A DNA stretch of 64,000 nt from Granulosicoccus sp045110515. Its GTDB lineage: Bacteria > Pseudomonadota > Gammaproteobacteria > Granulosicoccales > Granulosicoccaceae. The position numbers were made by a program, and so were the translations under genes. The stretch covers positions 1-64,000 of the forward strand of contig JBGCGD010000002.1 of the NCBI GenBank assembly GCA_045110515.1, in the 5' to 3' direction. Position 1 is the first letter of the stretch. The number at the start of each line of letters is the position of its first letter. The notes beneath the pieces were generated by a model that was given only the letters and a program-made list of their open reading frames with translations, was not told the DNA's origin and ran no database searches. Shown piece by piece: positions 18,126 through 27,234 of this stretch.

Positions 18126-18170
18126 AACGCATGGCGTTTCAAATAAACACCATACACACGAAAACTGGAT

Positions 18171-18653
18171 TTACAGTTTTTCCAGTACGGCGTCTGCAGC
18201 GCTGACAGTAGCCTCACCCGGATTGGACTCCATAGCCAAATGAGTAACAACGCCGTCATCCAAAATCATAACGTAACGCTGTGATCGCTCACCAAGACCG
18301 TGTGCACTCAGATCGAGAGTCATACCGGCTGCGCGTGTAAATTCATGATTACCATCGGCGATCATATCGACTGAATCGCCAGCACCTAAGCTTTTACCCC
18401 AGGCATTCATGACGAAAAAGTCTGCCGTTGAGATGCAAGCAACAGCCGCAACACCTTTATCACGCAAAGCAGAAGCTTTATCAATGTAGCTTGGCACATG
18501 CGTTTCAGAACACGTAGGTGTGAAAGCCCCCGGCAGCGCAAAGATAACGACTTTACGACCGGCACAGTAGTCTTTTAATGCTACCTCTGTCGGGCCAGCC
18601 GCTGTCATTTGCTTGAGGGTTACGTCAGGAATAGTATCGCCTTCTTTGATCAT
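18171..18653 (-). CDS. Peroxiredoxin, Prx5/PrxII type
   Basis: A 160-residue atypical 2-Cys or 1-Cys peroxiredoxin. The peroxidatic Cys lies in PGAFTPTCSETHVP, and NPGEATVS near the C-terminus fits this family. It reduces H2O2 and organic peroxides, usually with glutaredoxin/GSH or thioredoxin; gor is in the same window. The start ATG follows AAAGGAT with good spacing. It is 65 nt from the end of the VWA gene on the same strand. Confidence 0.92.
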   Translation of the reverse strand: MIKEGDTIPDVTLKQMTAAGPTEVALKDYCAGRKVVIFALPGAFTPTCSETHVPSYIDKASALRDKGVAAVACISTADFFVMNAWGKSLGAGDSVDMIADGNHEFTRAAGMTLDLSAHGLGERSQRYVMILDDGVVTHLAMESNPGEATVSAADAVLEKL

Positions 18654-18718
18654 GCTGGTATCCTTTAATGGTGGGTTTAATAACGATGAATCGTAACACG
18701 CAAGACTATACCCTGCCC

Positions 18719-20521
18719 TTACGCCGCTTGACGAAACAGTGTTTCCAATTGCCCCAACATAACCGGACCGAGCTGACGGGCATCGAACACACTCACCGCC
18801 TGTGAATAGAAGCGGCCGACATCGTGACCAATGCCTATCGCCATAAGCTCCACGTTCCTCGATCGTTCAATGTCATCAACAACACTCTGAAGATGTCTTG
18901 CCAAGTAGTCACCCGCATTGGCTCCCAGGGTGCTGGTATCAACCGGCGCTCCATCGGATAGGATCATTAGAATACGTCGCTGTTCAGGACGCTTATTCAA
19001 ACGTTGATAGGCCCAAGTCAAAGCCTCACCATCGATGTTCTGCTTAAGAATATCTCGATCGAGCATGAGCCCAAGGTTGCGTCTGGAGGATCGATACGAT
19101 GTATCTGCTGACTTATAGATGATGTGACGCAAATCATTTAAACGTCCGGGATTCTCCGGGCTACCTAATTGCTCCCAGGCCTCCGTTGAACACCCACCGT
19201 GTAAATGGCAGGTGGTAAAGCCAAGGATCTCAACGGTGACCCCGCAACGTTCCATCGTGCGGGCAAGAATATCAGCACATGCCGCAGCAATCATAATGGG
19301 ACGCCCAAGCATAGAGCGCGAATTATCAATTAATAACGTTATTGTGGTGTTTCTAAACGGTGTTTCACTTTCAGCCTTAAAGCTCAGCGGCACCAAAGGG
19401 TCGGTTACGATGCGCGCTAGTCGTGCGGAATCCAACTGCCCCTCTTCAAGATCGAATTGCCATTGCCGCTTTTGCTGAGCAAGCAATACCCGCTGCAAGC
19501 GCCCCGCGAGTCGCCGCACCAAACGTCCGTGCACAGCAATATGCTCGTCGAGCTCAACTCGCCACTGATTCAATTGCTCGTTAGTGGCCAACTGAGAAGC
19601 GTGAGCGGTTTCATCAAAGTCTTTACTGAAAACTCGATAAACCTCTGTATCACCACTCACATGAATGGTCGGATCCGGACCTGCAATCGGAGCCTCGTCT
19701 AACGCCTGTTCCGGCAAAGCATCGGTATCATCGGTGTCGCTATCTCCTTCAGCGGTTACCTCTTCTGTTTCTTCTTGATCCTCAACAGCCGCAGAGTCGC
19801 CCAATTCCATGGAGTCAGGCTCTTCGTCAGTATCTTTCTCCTGAACGACAAGGTCATCTGGCTGCTCTTCACCATTATCTACATCGATACCCAACGACTG
19901 ATCGCCAGCATAATAGCGAGACAACTTGTCACTAAACTCTGATGAGAGTTGCGCGAAAGCCATTTGGTCATCTAGCACGGCAGACAATTTTGACAACCAA
20001 GGCTGGCAGAAGCGTGCGATGTTGTCCGATGGGTTTGCCGAATTCAAGAAGTTGGAATCAACTCCGCCTACACGGCTAAAAGCGTCACGACAGAGCATGA
20101 CCGTTTTGTGCTCCAACTGATCTCTGGATAAAGCTTCAGACGAATCATAGGCACGTAGCGAGCTGTATTTGGCTTTACAATTTGCATCGAGGTTGCGTCC
20201 AACCCCCTCAAACTGATTCGCCCCCAAAGCTTCATAGCGTGCCTTTTCCAACACGAAAAACAAATGTTGACTCAGCGAATCTGCTAGCGAAAAGCGCCGT
20301 TGAATGATGTCGTCATGGTGGGCTTTCTTCAACGCAAGCGAATCATATTGGCCTCGAGCGACCGATCGAGAGAAATGCGTCAAAGAGTCCAAAGCTGGCA
20401 ACTCAAGGGCCGTGTCAGCCGCAAGACTCCTCGCGCACGCCTGAACACTACTCTGATCGATAGATTGAGCATTGGGCTGTACTTTTTTAAAGCTTGCTTG
20501 TTGAGACTTACCTTGCACCAA
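18719..20521 (-). CDS. CobT-like VWA-domain protein
   Basis: A 600-residue protein resembling the cobaltochelatase CobT subunit. Residues 214-265 form an acidic, disordered-looking linker as in CobT. The C-terminal third is a VWA domain with the MIDAS motif DNSRS at 399-403 and later LMILSDGAPVDTS. CobT normally works with the AAA ATPase CobS and the large subunit CobN, none of which is in this window, so a chelatase role cannot be claimed; many CobT/CobS-like pairs serve other remodelling tasks. Start may be TTG at 20521, which has AAGGAT upstream, or the next GTG. It is divergent from the second GTPase, 88 nt apart. Confidence 0.75.
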   Translation of the reverse strand: MVQGKSQQASFKKVQPNAQSIDQSSVQACARSLAADTALELPALDSLTHFSRSVARGQYDSLALKKAHHDDIIQRRFSLADSLSQHLFFVLEKARYEALGANQFEGVGRNLDANCKAKYSSLRAYDSSEALSRDQLEHKTVMLCRDAFSRVGGVDSNFLNSANPSDNIARFCQPWLSKLSAVLDDQMAFAQLSSEFSDKLSRYYAGDQSLGIDVDNGEEQPDDLVVQEKDTDEEPDSMELGDSAAVEDQEETEEVTAEGDSDTDDTDALPEQALDEAPIAGPDPTIHVSGDTEVYRVFSKDFDETAHASQLATNEQLNQWRVELDEHIAVHGRLVRRLAGRLQRVLLAQQKRQWQFDLEEGQLDSARLARIVTDPLVPLSFKAESETPFRNTTITLLIDNSRSMLGRPIMIAAACADILARTMERCGVTVEILGFTTCHLHGGCSTEAWEQLGSPENPGRLNDLRHIIYKSADTSYRSSRRNLGLMLDRDILKQNIDGEALTWAYQRLNKRPEQRRILMILSDGAPVDTSTLGANAGDYLARHLQSVVDDIERSRNVELMAIGIGHDVGRFYSQAVSVFDARQLGPVMLGQLETLFRQAA

Positions 20522-20609
20522 ACTGCGTGTATCCTTGTTTATTGACTCGTAGCCATTATCTCTGGCCTGTATTTAAAATCTTATTACCTGATACCCAATT
20601 GCTTTCATC

Positions 20610-22307
20610 ATGTCCGAGCTTCCAGCGGCCCAACAACTCGCCTTAGAAAACTGGGCCGGCAATGCAATCAAGGCTGGCTGGTTACCCGACGACGCAACCG
20701 AATCACTTCAAGACGCCATTGTTGCCTCACCTGCGCATCTTTTTCAAACGTCAAATCGCCCCTTAGTTGTTGGCTTGTTTGGCGGCACAGGTGTCGGCAA
20801 GAGCACCCTGCTGAATAGGTTTGCTGGCGAGGCGATTGCTCGAGCGAGTGCCGAACGCCCTACTTCTCGGGACATAACCGTATACGTTCACCGCTCCATT
20901 TCGGTCGACAAGTTACCTGATAACTTTCCGATGCACAAAATGCGCACAGCGCTGCACAGTAACGCTGCACTCAAGCATGTCATGTTTATCGATATGCCCG
21001 ATTTCGACAGCGTAGAAACTGCGAACAGGGAATTGGTTGACACCTGGTTACCCCATCTGGATGTCGTTTTATACGTTGTGAGCCCCGACCGATACCGTGA
21101 CGACCAGGGATGGCGTTTACTCCTTGAGCATGTAACGCAGCATGCCTGGCTCTTTGTGATGAATCATTGGGACCGAGGCGACGCTCGGCAGCTCGAGGAT
21201 TTTCGCGCTCAACTGGGTGCTGCTGGATTGCACGATCCGGTGTTATTTCACACCGACTCCTCATCACAACCGAATCAAGACGCAGACCAGTTCAATGCAC
21301 TACACACGTTCATACAGAACGCAGCCGACCATTCCATAATTAATAGCTTGGAGGAGCTGGGCGTTGTGGCACGCTTGAAATCGCTCAGAGACATAAGCGA
21401 GCCTTGGCTCAAACGGCTTGGATCCGAAGGCACATTCAAGACTCTGGCAACACAGTGGGATTCCCACTGGGAATCTCACGGCAGCCAAATAAAAGAGTCA
21501 CTAGCTTTTAGGTTCAATCAGTATGCAGAAAAATTCTCCGAACCCAGAGGTTTTTGGTTTAAACGCCTGCGCGGCGAAATGGCTCAAACAAATGAACCCC
21601 CCTCTGCCGATGCATTGGTAGATGATGCTCTGCTTGCCCGGCTGGACAACGGGGTCGCCGATTTTATTCATCGGCAGGCACATACGCTGAACCTGCCATC
21701 TGCCGCGATCAAACAACGCGTTGCTGAACCGTATGCTCTGGCTCGACGAGATATTCCAACAACACTAAGAACACATGTTGAAAAATCACTCGCCCTTCCA
21801 AGCAATACTTTTCATCGCTCGGCGCACAAACTCCTCGGCTTTTTAACGATCGCTTTGCCGCTAGCATCACTGGCCTGGATTGGATACCGGGTAGTCAATG
21901 CTTTTGTCGAAGGAGGTAGCAACCCAGGGGCATATCTTGGTAGCAGCTTTACGATAAACGCTGGCCTTCTATTAGCGTTAGCGTGGGGACTGCCCACATT
22001 TTTGCAGTCAAAAACGCGCCCATCTAGGGTAACGGCGGCCGTGCGGGGACTAAACCTGGGGCTGGATGCAGCCTTGTTACAGATCAAAAGCGCAAACACG
22101 CAAGCGCTCACCGAGCTAGCACAGCAGTCACGCCAACTGTCTGCTGAGTACAGCGAGCTATGGCAAAACATTGCTGGGGCGAATTCGGACAATCTGCCCG
22201 ACCCCGTGCGTCGCATGCTCGCAGATGAGGTCAGCGGCTCGGTTCACCGAGCACTGGATGTACGAGCCAACACCCACAACTCAACGGACAAAGCCCCCGT
22301 ATCGTAG
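20610..22307 (+). CDS. Large predicted GTPase with Era/dynamin-like G domain (second of two)
   Basis: A 565-residue protein. G1 is GGTGVGKS at 58-65, G3 is DMPDFDS from residue 128, and the G4 position has NHWD (185-188) in place of NKxD, which may weaken guanine specificity. Two hydrophobic segments near 410-435 and 445-463 suggest a membrane hairpin, then a short helical tail. It shares the unusual DxPDFDS motif and overall plan with the first GTPase at 14523-16298, so the two are likely paralogues. The last 64 nt overlap the convergent comF gene. Function unknown; membrane remodelling or stress response is only a guess. Confidence 0.8.
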   Translation: MSELPAAQQLALENWAGNAIKAGWLPDDATESLQDAIVASPAHLFQTSNRPLVVGLFGGTGVGKSTLLNRFAGEAIARASAERPTSRDITVYVHRSISVDKLPDNFPMHKMRTALHSNAALKHVMFIDMPDFDSVETANRELVDTWLPHLDVVLYVVSPDRYRDDQGWRLLLEHVTQHAWLFVMNHWDRGDARQLEDFRAQLGAAGLHDPVLFHTDSSSQPNQDADQFNALHTFIQNAADHSIINSLEELGVVARLKSLRDISEPWLKRLGSEGTFKTLATQWDSHWESHGSQIKESLAFRFNQYAEKFSEPRGFWFKRLRGEMAQTNEPPSADALVDDALLARLDNGVADFIHRQAHTLNLPSAAIKQRVAEPYALARRDIPTTLRTHVEKSLALPSNTFHRSAHKLLGFLTIALPLASLAWIGYRVVNAFVEGGSNPGAYLGSSFTINAGLLLALAWGLPTFLQSKTRPSRVTAAVRGLNLGLDAALLQIKSANTQALTELAQQSRQLSAEYSELWQNIAGANSDNLPDPVRRMLADEVSGSVHRALDVRANTHNSTDKAPVS

Positions 22308-23056
22308 AGTTCTCTCGCTAATTCACGCGCCGTCGCGCCGGTGGTCAGCACATCGTCGACGATAGCCACACGCTTCCCATAGACTTCTTCAGCCGCGCAA
22401 AAAGCCCCCAATATTCGAAGCTGTCGGGCCGATTTGCTCAAACCCGCCATTGAACCAGTGTCAAATATCCGGGTAGCCGCCCCTGATCGGTAGGGAATGC
22501 CTAAATCCTTGGCGCACCATCGGGCAATATCGTCGGCTTGATTGTAACCACGACGAAGCTGACGGGTCGGGTGCATCGGCACCGGAACAATCAACTGGGG
22601 TAAATCAAAATCAGCCTGTGCTTTCGCAAAAGACGCTAAGAGGCTTCCCAAGACTCTTCCCAACAAGCGTTGCTGACCGTACTTAAGTTTCTTAATTACG
22701 CTGTCTAAGGGAAATTCGTATCGATACGGGGCAAGCAGCCGCACAAAAAGCGTGTTGGATATTTGACACTTGCGGCAATAAAAGCCCTCAGCCAACAAAG
22801 CTTGCTCATTTGAAATGGCATGAAACTCTTTCGGTGAGAAATTCACAGTCTGCTCATCGCCGCACAACCCGCACAGGTAGTTCACTCGATTTCGTGATTT
22901 CCTAGCAATGCGGGGTACTAATAATTGTTCACATGAGCAACAAATATCGCGATCTCGGTGACCTTTACGGTTACAAAATACGCAGCAAGAGCCAATTATT
23001 AGTCGCCACAGGCGCAATATCGCTGATTCAGCCGTTCCTGGCACATAAAAATGCAT
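22244..23056 (-). CDS. comF: ComF family phosphoribosyltransferase-like protein
   Basis: About 270 residues. The N-terminus holds paired cysteines (CVFC, CCSC, CGLC, CRKC) of the double zinc ribbon, with a longer than usual spacer before CRKC. The C-terminal half is a PRTase fold with the PRPP loop VAIVDDVLTTGAT, preceded by LKYGQQ and PVPMHPTRQLRRGYNQA. Relatives take part in DNA uptake during transformation. The start at 23056 has AAGGA nine nt upstream; a TTG two codons earlier is also open. Its 3' end overlaps the second GTPase gene by 64 nt in convergent orientation. Confidence 0.9.
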   Translation of the reverse strand: MHFYVPGTAESAILRLWRLIIGSCCVFCNRKGHRDRDICCSCEQLLVPRIARKSRNRVNYLCGLCGDEQTVNFSPKEFHAISNEQALLAEGFYCRKCQISNTLFVRLLAPYRYEFPLDSVIKKLKYGQQRLLGRVLGSLLASFAKAQADFDLPQLIVPVPMHPTRQLRRGYNQADDIARWCAKDLGIPYRSGAATRIFDTGSMAGLSKSARQLRILGAFCAAEEVYGKRVAIVDDVLTTGATARELARELYDTGALSVELWVLARTSSAR

Positions 23057-23389
23057 AAGCAAGGGTCCTTTTGCTTCTGGATTGTTGTCTTTAGCCTACA
23101 CTGAGTGGGCGTCTTTAAAATAAGTTTATCGGCGCTTGTTGTTTTTTTCACACATAATGACGGCCGAATAAGTTTACAATCAACTCAATTGACGCTATAC
23201 AAGACGAAAATACAACAAGCTAGCCCGGGGTAGCAAAACACGGCTGTGCCTGGAGTCGTCTTGTTGATGCTGTTTTGAATGACGCTGTGCATGCGGAGCT
23301 ACACGATAACCACATAAAATCGTGCGACGCCGCGTTGGCTTAGTCAGTACAATTTTGACGTTTTAAATGTTAACTAGTGGGAGCTAGCT
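23057..23389. other. 333-bp divergent intergenic region between comF and the OmpA-domain gene
   Basis: Contains no ORF or RNA gene that I can support. It must hold promoters for comF and the tandem OmpA-domain genes; one sigma-70-like candidate is listed separately. Confidence 0.6.
23189..23216 (+). promoter_or_regulatory. Candidate sigma-70 promoter for the OmpA-domain gene
   Basis: TTGACG at 23189-23194 and TACAAC at 23211-23216, separated by 16 bp, point toward the first OmpA-domain gene with a leader of about 165 nt. This is a consensus match by eye only. Confidence 0.35.
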
Positions 23390-24055
23390 ATGAATAAAAA
23401 TATTACAACCTTCAGTTCCATTGCGGCCCTACTACTAGGCAGCAGCCTAGCTCTGGCTCACCAGACAGCACTCGATGGCACTATCGAAATTCCTGCAGGT
23501 TCCAGCGGCTATCTCAATGCTGGTGGCACAGCGGTACGCACTGGCGAAGGCGATTGCCTGACCTCTGGTTCTTTCAGCGACGCCAACGTGGTAAATGCGT
23601 GTGCGGGCATCGACGACTCTGCAGAGCCTGAGACGGAAGCTGAGCCAGAGCCAGAAGCAGCCCCGGCACCAGAGCCTGTCAAAAAAGAGCCCATCGTTAC
23701 TACAGCAACACTGGGTGGTGAAGCTCTCTTCGCAACCGGTTCTTCTGAATTAACTGAAGCCAGTGAGCAGTCATTAGCAAACTTGGTATCACAACTAGAG
23801 AAATTTCAGGAAATTTCAGCCATTGACGTTGTTGGCCATACAGATGCAACAGGCGACGATGCAATGAACCAAGCTTTGTCTGAAGCTCGTGCAGCTTCTG
23901 TGCAGGCCTACTTAGCAGCGGCATTCCCAGAAGCTGCCATCACAAGCAGCGGCATGGGCGAAGAGAATCCGGTAGCGACGAACTCTACTGCGGATGGCCG
24001 AGCGCAAAATCGCCGCGTCGAAGTTCAGGTCACTGCAAAGAGCATAACTGAGTAA
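23390..24055 (+). CDS. Secreted/periplasmic OmpA-domain protein (first tandem copy)
   Basis: A 221-residue protein. Residues 1-23 form a signal peptide; residues 24-75 are a small domain with two cysteines (GDCLTSGSF and VNACAGI); residues 78-98 are a Glu/Pro/Ala linker; residues 105-218 form an OmpA-like peptidoglycan-binding domain with VVGHTDATGDDAMNQALSEARA and the RAQNRRVEV end. It likely sits in the periplasm and binds peptidoglycan, with its N-terminal domain facing outward or a partner. A GGGAG ribosome site precedes the ATG. It is a paralogue of the next gene, 131 nt downstream. Confidence 0.85.
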   Translation: MNKNITTFSSIAALLLGSSLALAHQTALDGTIEIPAGSSGYLNAGGTAVRTGEGDCLTSGSFSDANVVNACAGIDDSAEPETEAEPEPEAAPAPEPVKKEPIVTTATLGGEALFATGSSELTEASEQSLANLVSQLEKFQEISAIDVVGHTDATGDDAMNQALSEARAASVQAYLAAAFPEAAITSSGMGEENPVATNSTADGRAQNRRVEVQVTAKSITE

Positions 24056-24067
24056 AAAAACTTACCC

Positions 24068-24090
24068 GAGGGGGCCTTTATGGCTCCCTC
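24068..24090 (+). terminator. Hairpin after the first OmpA-domain gene
   Basis: A 9-bp stem (GAGGGGGCC / GGCTCCCTC, one G-U pair) with a TTTAT loop sits 13 nt after the stop codon. There is no clear T-run after it, so it could attenuate rather than fully terminate transcription into the next copy. Confidence 0.45.
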
Positions 24091-24186
24091 CTATTGACCT
24101 CGAGTGATCATTGCTCTACACAATACAGCTGCGACACTCTACTTTCCTGCCACTTCGCACAATAATTCCATTACGGAGACTTTTTT

Positions 24187-24834
24187 ATGAACACTCGTAC
24201 AACTCTTGCGCTGGGTGCTTGCCTGTCACTGGTATCACTCGGAGTTTCAGCTCATTCAGCAGTAGACGGTGACGTCGAAGCTTCTGGTGGCAGCTACATC
24301 GCGGCTGGTGGCTCAGTCTTGAAGACTGGCTCAGGTGGTTGCTTGCAATCCGGCACGTACTCTTCTGACAACATCATCAACGCTTGTGAAGGCATTGCTG
24401 ACGAAGCCGAAGAAGAAGTTGTTGCTGAAGCGCCAAAAGCTCCAGAAGCTGCACCCACTCAAACCAGCAAAATCGATACAGCTGAGTTCAGCGAACAAAC
24501 TCTATTCGACACAGACTCAGCTCAGCTGAACTCTGCTGGCATGTCTGTCATGAACGGCTTGTTCGCGGCTTTGGCTGAGTACAAAGGAATCACAGGTATC
24601 TCTGTAACAGGTCACACTGACAGCCGCGGTTCTGACGCCTACAACCAAGCACTGTCTGAGCAGCGCGCTCAAACTGTTGCAGCTCAAATCTCTGGACGTT
24701 ATCCGGATGCACGCATCAGCGTTGCAGGCATGGGTGAAAGCGCTCCTGTTGCTTCAAACGACACAGCTGAAGGTCGCCAGTTGAATCGTCGTGTAGAAGT
24801 AGAAATCACTGCTACTCGCATGATCTTCAACTAA
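24187..24834 (+). CDS. Secreted/periplasmic OmpA-domain protein (second tandem copy)
   Basis: A 215-residue paralogue of the preceding gene. It has a signal peptide (to about residue 22), the same Cys-containing domain (GGCLQSGTY and INACEGI), an acidic/Pro-rich linker and an OmpA domain with VTGHTDSRGSDAYNQALSEQRA and RQLNRRVEV. The upstream GGAGA is well placed. Codon use looks more uniform than in its neighbours (repeated GCT, TCT, GAA), consistent with high expression. A strong terminator follows. Confidence 0.87.
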   Translation: MNTRTTLALGACLSLVSLGVSAHSAVDGDVEASGGSYIAAGGSVLKTGSGGCLQSGTYSSDNIINACEGIADEAEEEVVAEAPKAPEAAPTQTSKIDTAEFSEQTLFDTDSAQLNSAGMSVMNGLFAALAEYKGITGISVTGHTDSRGSDAYNQALSEQRAQTVAAQISGRYPDARISVAGMGESAPVASNDTAEGRQLNRRVEVEITATRMIFN

Positions 24835-24876
24835 GTTTCAGACTTAGGCAGGCACTTGCCTGCTAACATGTTAAAG

Positions 24877-24912
24877 AAAAACGGTCAGCCTTAGCTGGCC
24901 GTTTTTCGTTTT
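24877..24912 (+). terminator. Rho-independent terminator after the second OmpA-domain gene
   Basis: A 13-bp stem (AAAAACGGTCAGC against GCTGGCCGTTTTT, one G-U) with a CTTA loop is followed by CGTTTT. It lies 43 nt after the stop. Confidence 0.88.
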
Positions 24913-24966
24913 GAGGCTTCAAAACTAAGTTGCCTACCAGCTCAGGCCCGTGAATTGCACCCAATC

Positions 24967-26274
24967 ATGGGCATGATTAGGTCAAAAAACACGTTGTGCG
25001 TCGATTTCTCAAGGATTAAATTCAACCCTGGGTTTATCGCTCTGGTGACAGTATTCTCCTTATCAGGGTGCGCACTTGCCGCGGAGCAGCCGATTAACTG
25101 CGCGCTTCCTCACACTGACACACGGATATCAGAATGCAGCATTGTGCGTTCTGCAAGTGAGTTCCCTACCTGCTTATCTGCCAGCGATATCGACGCGCAC
25201 ACCTGCATCGTCATGGATACGGACCTTGAATTTTGCGCCGATCAACCCTCGATGCCGATTACCGCCGTATTCGATCGATCAGAGAAAACACTCAATTGTG
25301 CCGGTGGCACCATCGATCATGGCTGGGGACGGAGCGCGCTCCCTGGAGGCACAGCGACCACACAAGAGACACGCATTCCTGCGGTACGCTTCTACGACGA
25401 TCGCTCCCTGTCGGACATAACCGTGCAAAATTGCACCATTAGAGGCACCAATCACATAGGTATTCAAGCGACTCGGTTCTACGGAGGCCAGCTAGGTGGA
25501 AATGGTGTGCTTGACGAAGGCGAGGAACTGCCTGTCGGCCATAACAACATCACCTTTGAAGATTTATTAATTCAAGATACCGGACTGGGGATCTATCTGG
25601 GGACATTCAGCGACAACATAAACATCAACAGAGTGCATGTCGACAACTCCAGCCGCATTGCCATTTACTCTGAAGCCGGCAGTCATAACGTTCGAATTAC
25701 AAATTCGATTATAAGCAACAACAACACCCGTGAAGCAATCGCTATCGATTCAACTTACGATAGCGAAGTATCAAACACGGTATTTTTAAATAACCGCGAA
25801 GGCGGCATCAATCTCTACCAAAACTGCGGCGAACTCAAAGGCATAGTTTGTCCAGTCATTCGCTCGACACCCTCCAATAACAATCGGATCATTGGCAATA
25901 CCTTCGTAAACACCGGCGTCTCCGGGGTTCATGTCGCCTCTCGTCAAGGACGAAATCATTCCCTGGGATGGTGTGCGACGCTAAACGGATTGCCAGGGCA
26001 GTTTACGGACACGTCTCAGGATAATGTGGTGAGCGACAACACCTTTGTGTGCTCTGAAGGCACGGCGATCATTGTCAAAGACGGACCCAACACCATCAGC
26101 AACAACACCGTCCTCGCTCGGGAAGAATGCGTACCGTTTGAAATTTCAACAGGCGGGCTGGGTGCTGAGGCATCTTCTATGCTAGATGGGCTAGTGTTTG
26201 ACAACAACTCGATTGACTCGGCTAGACCACCCAGACTGAGAAACTTGAGTTCTTCAGTGTCAATAAACCACTAG
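24967..26274 (+). CDS. Predicted beta-helix lipoprotein (NosD/right-handed parallel beta-helix)
   Basis: About 435 residues. An N-terminal signal ends in the lipobox FSLSGC. The body shows repeated short beta turns with Asn and Ile ladders (NITFEDLLIQDTGLGIYLG, NVRITNSIISNNNT, NTISNNTVL) typical of right-handed parallel beta-helix proteins such as NosD-like carbohydrate-binding or lyase families. Several Cys may form disulfides. I see no catalytic signature that fixes a substrate. Start uncertain among TTG 24955, ATG 24967 and ATG 24973; ATG 24967 is used. It stands alone after a terminator. Confidence 0.7.
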   Translation: MGMIRSKNTLCVDFSRIKFNPGFIALVTVFSLSGCALAAEQPINCALPHTDTRISECSIVRSASEFPTCLSASDIDAHTCIVMDTDLEFCADQPSMPITAVFDRSEKTLNCAGGTIDHGWGRSALPGGTATTQETRIPAVRFYDDRSLSDITVQNCTIRGTNHIGIQATRFYGGQLGGNGVLDEGEELPVGHNNITFEDLLIQDTGLGIYLGTFSDNININRVHVDNSSRIAIYSEAGSHNVRITNSIISNNNTREAIAIDSTYDSEVSNTVFLNNREGGINLYQNCGELKGIVCPVIRSTPSNNNRIIGNTFVNTGVSGVHVASRQGRNHSLGWCATLNGLPGQFTDTSQDNVVSDNTFVCSEGTAIIVKDGPNTISNNTVLAREECVPFEISTGGLGAEASSMLDGLVFDNNSIDSARPPRLRNLSSSVSINH

Positions 26275-26293
26275 GCAGCGCTTGAGAAAACAG

Positions 26294-27097
26294 CTAGGGG
26301 TAGCTGGTTTGAGTGATCAGAAGCGTTGCCCCATCCGACTCATAGCTCGCATATCTTGCTCGGCTTAGTCGGACGACTAACTGCCTATTTGGCGAAAACA
26401 ACGCTCTCGCTTCAGCGGGCAAAGCGAACGCGCCATCGTCGTTTAGCCAGCATTTTACCGTTTCGGCGCTGCCCACTGTTGCATCACTGCTTGATATCAG
26501 AACTTCAATTCCGTCGGAGTCGTCCGCAGACGTGTCCCACACAATTGGATCTGAGTACAGCGTCATCACTCCGCCTTCAGGCGCGTTCATAACGAGCTTG
26601 GTCAGCGGAGCCAACTCTATCGACTCAAAGGATGGAAACTGATCCGATCCGTTTATCATCAACATAGCGTCATCAGGCAAGGGAGTCGCTAGCCATCGCT
26701 CTGTCGTTGCATAGACAGTCGCATCACCATATTGCTGAGCGTTCATACGAACGACTTCTTCACCACGGGACTGAACTGTAATAGCGTTCCCTGCATATAG
26801 TGTGTCTTGCCAACGACTTCCAATAGATGTGCTCGCCACCCCCGGCTGATCCGCAAGCAATTGAACACATCGCTCATTCCCCGACTCCCAAAGACTGTGT
26901 TGCGTTTGCACAGGCACGGTGCCTTGGGAAAACCAGCCATCGAACACGCGCTTATTCGCCCGCTCCTCAATGGTAATAAACCCTTGTTTGGTTCCGCTGA
27001 GTGGCTGCTCGACAGGAGCGGTGTTGGAACCACCACCGCAAGCTGTGAGAACCAAAACTCCGAAGAGACTTAATGTTGATCGATAGTTTGTAGTCAT
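26294..27097 (-). CDS. Hypothetical lipoprotein
   Basis: A 267-residue protein with a lipobox (VLTACGGGS), so it is probably an outer-membrane lipoprotein. After a Ser/Pro linker the body is beta-rich with no family I recognise; Trp and acidic residues are common and there are two further Cys. It converges with the beta-helix gene, 19 nt apart. Function not assigned. Confidence 0.6.
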   Translation of the reverse strand: MTTNYRSTLSLFGVLVLTACGGGSNTAPVEQPLSGTKQGFITIEERANKRVFDGWFSQGTVPVQTQHSLWESGNERCVQLLADQPGVASTSIGSRWQDTLYAGNAITVQSRGEEVVRMNAQQYGDATVYATTERWLATPLPDDAMLMINGSDQFPSFESIELAPLTKLVMNAPEGGVMTLYSDPIVWDTSADDSDGIEVLISSSDATVGSAETVKCWLNDDGAFALPAEARALFSPNRQLVVRLSRARYASYESDGATLLITQTSYP

Positions 27098-27234
27098 AAG
27101 CTAGAAACATCGACGCAATGGGTCTTTATGCTGAGTGAACTGACCGTGTATTGATACCTACATCACAGATCGTTCTCGACCAGTTAACTTAGCTTATTCA
27201 CACTCGTTTCACTCAGGGTTGAGAGCTGAGCAAA

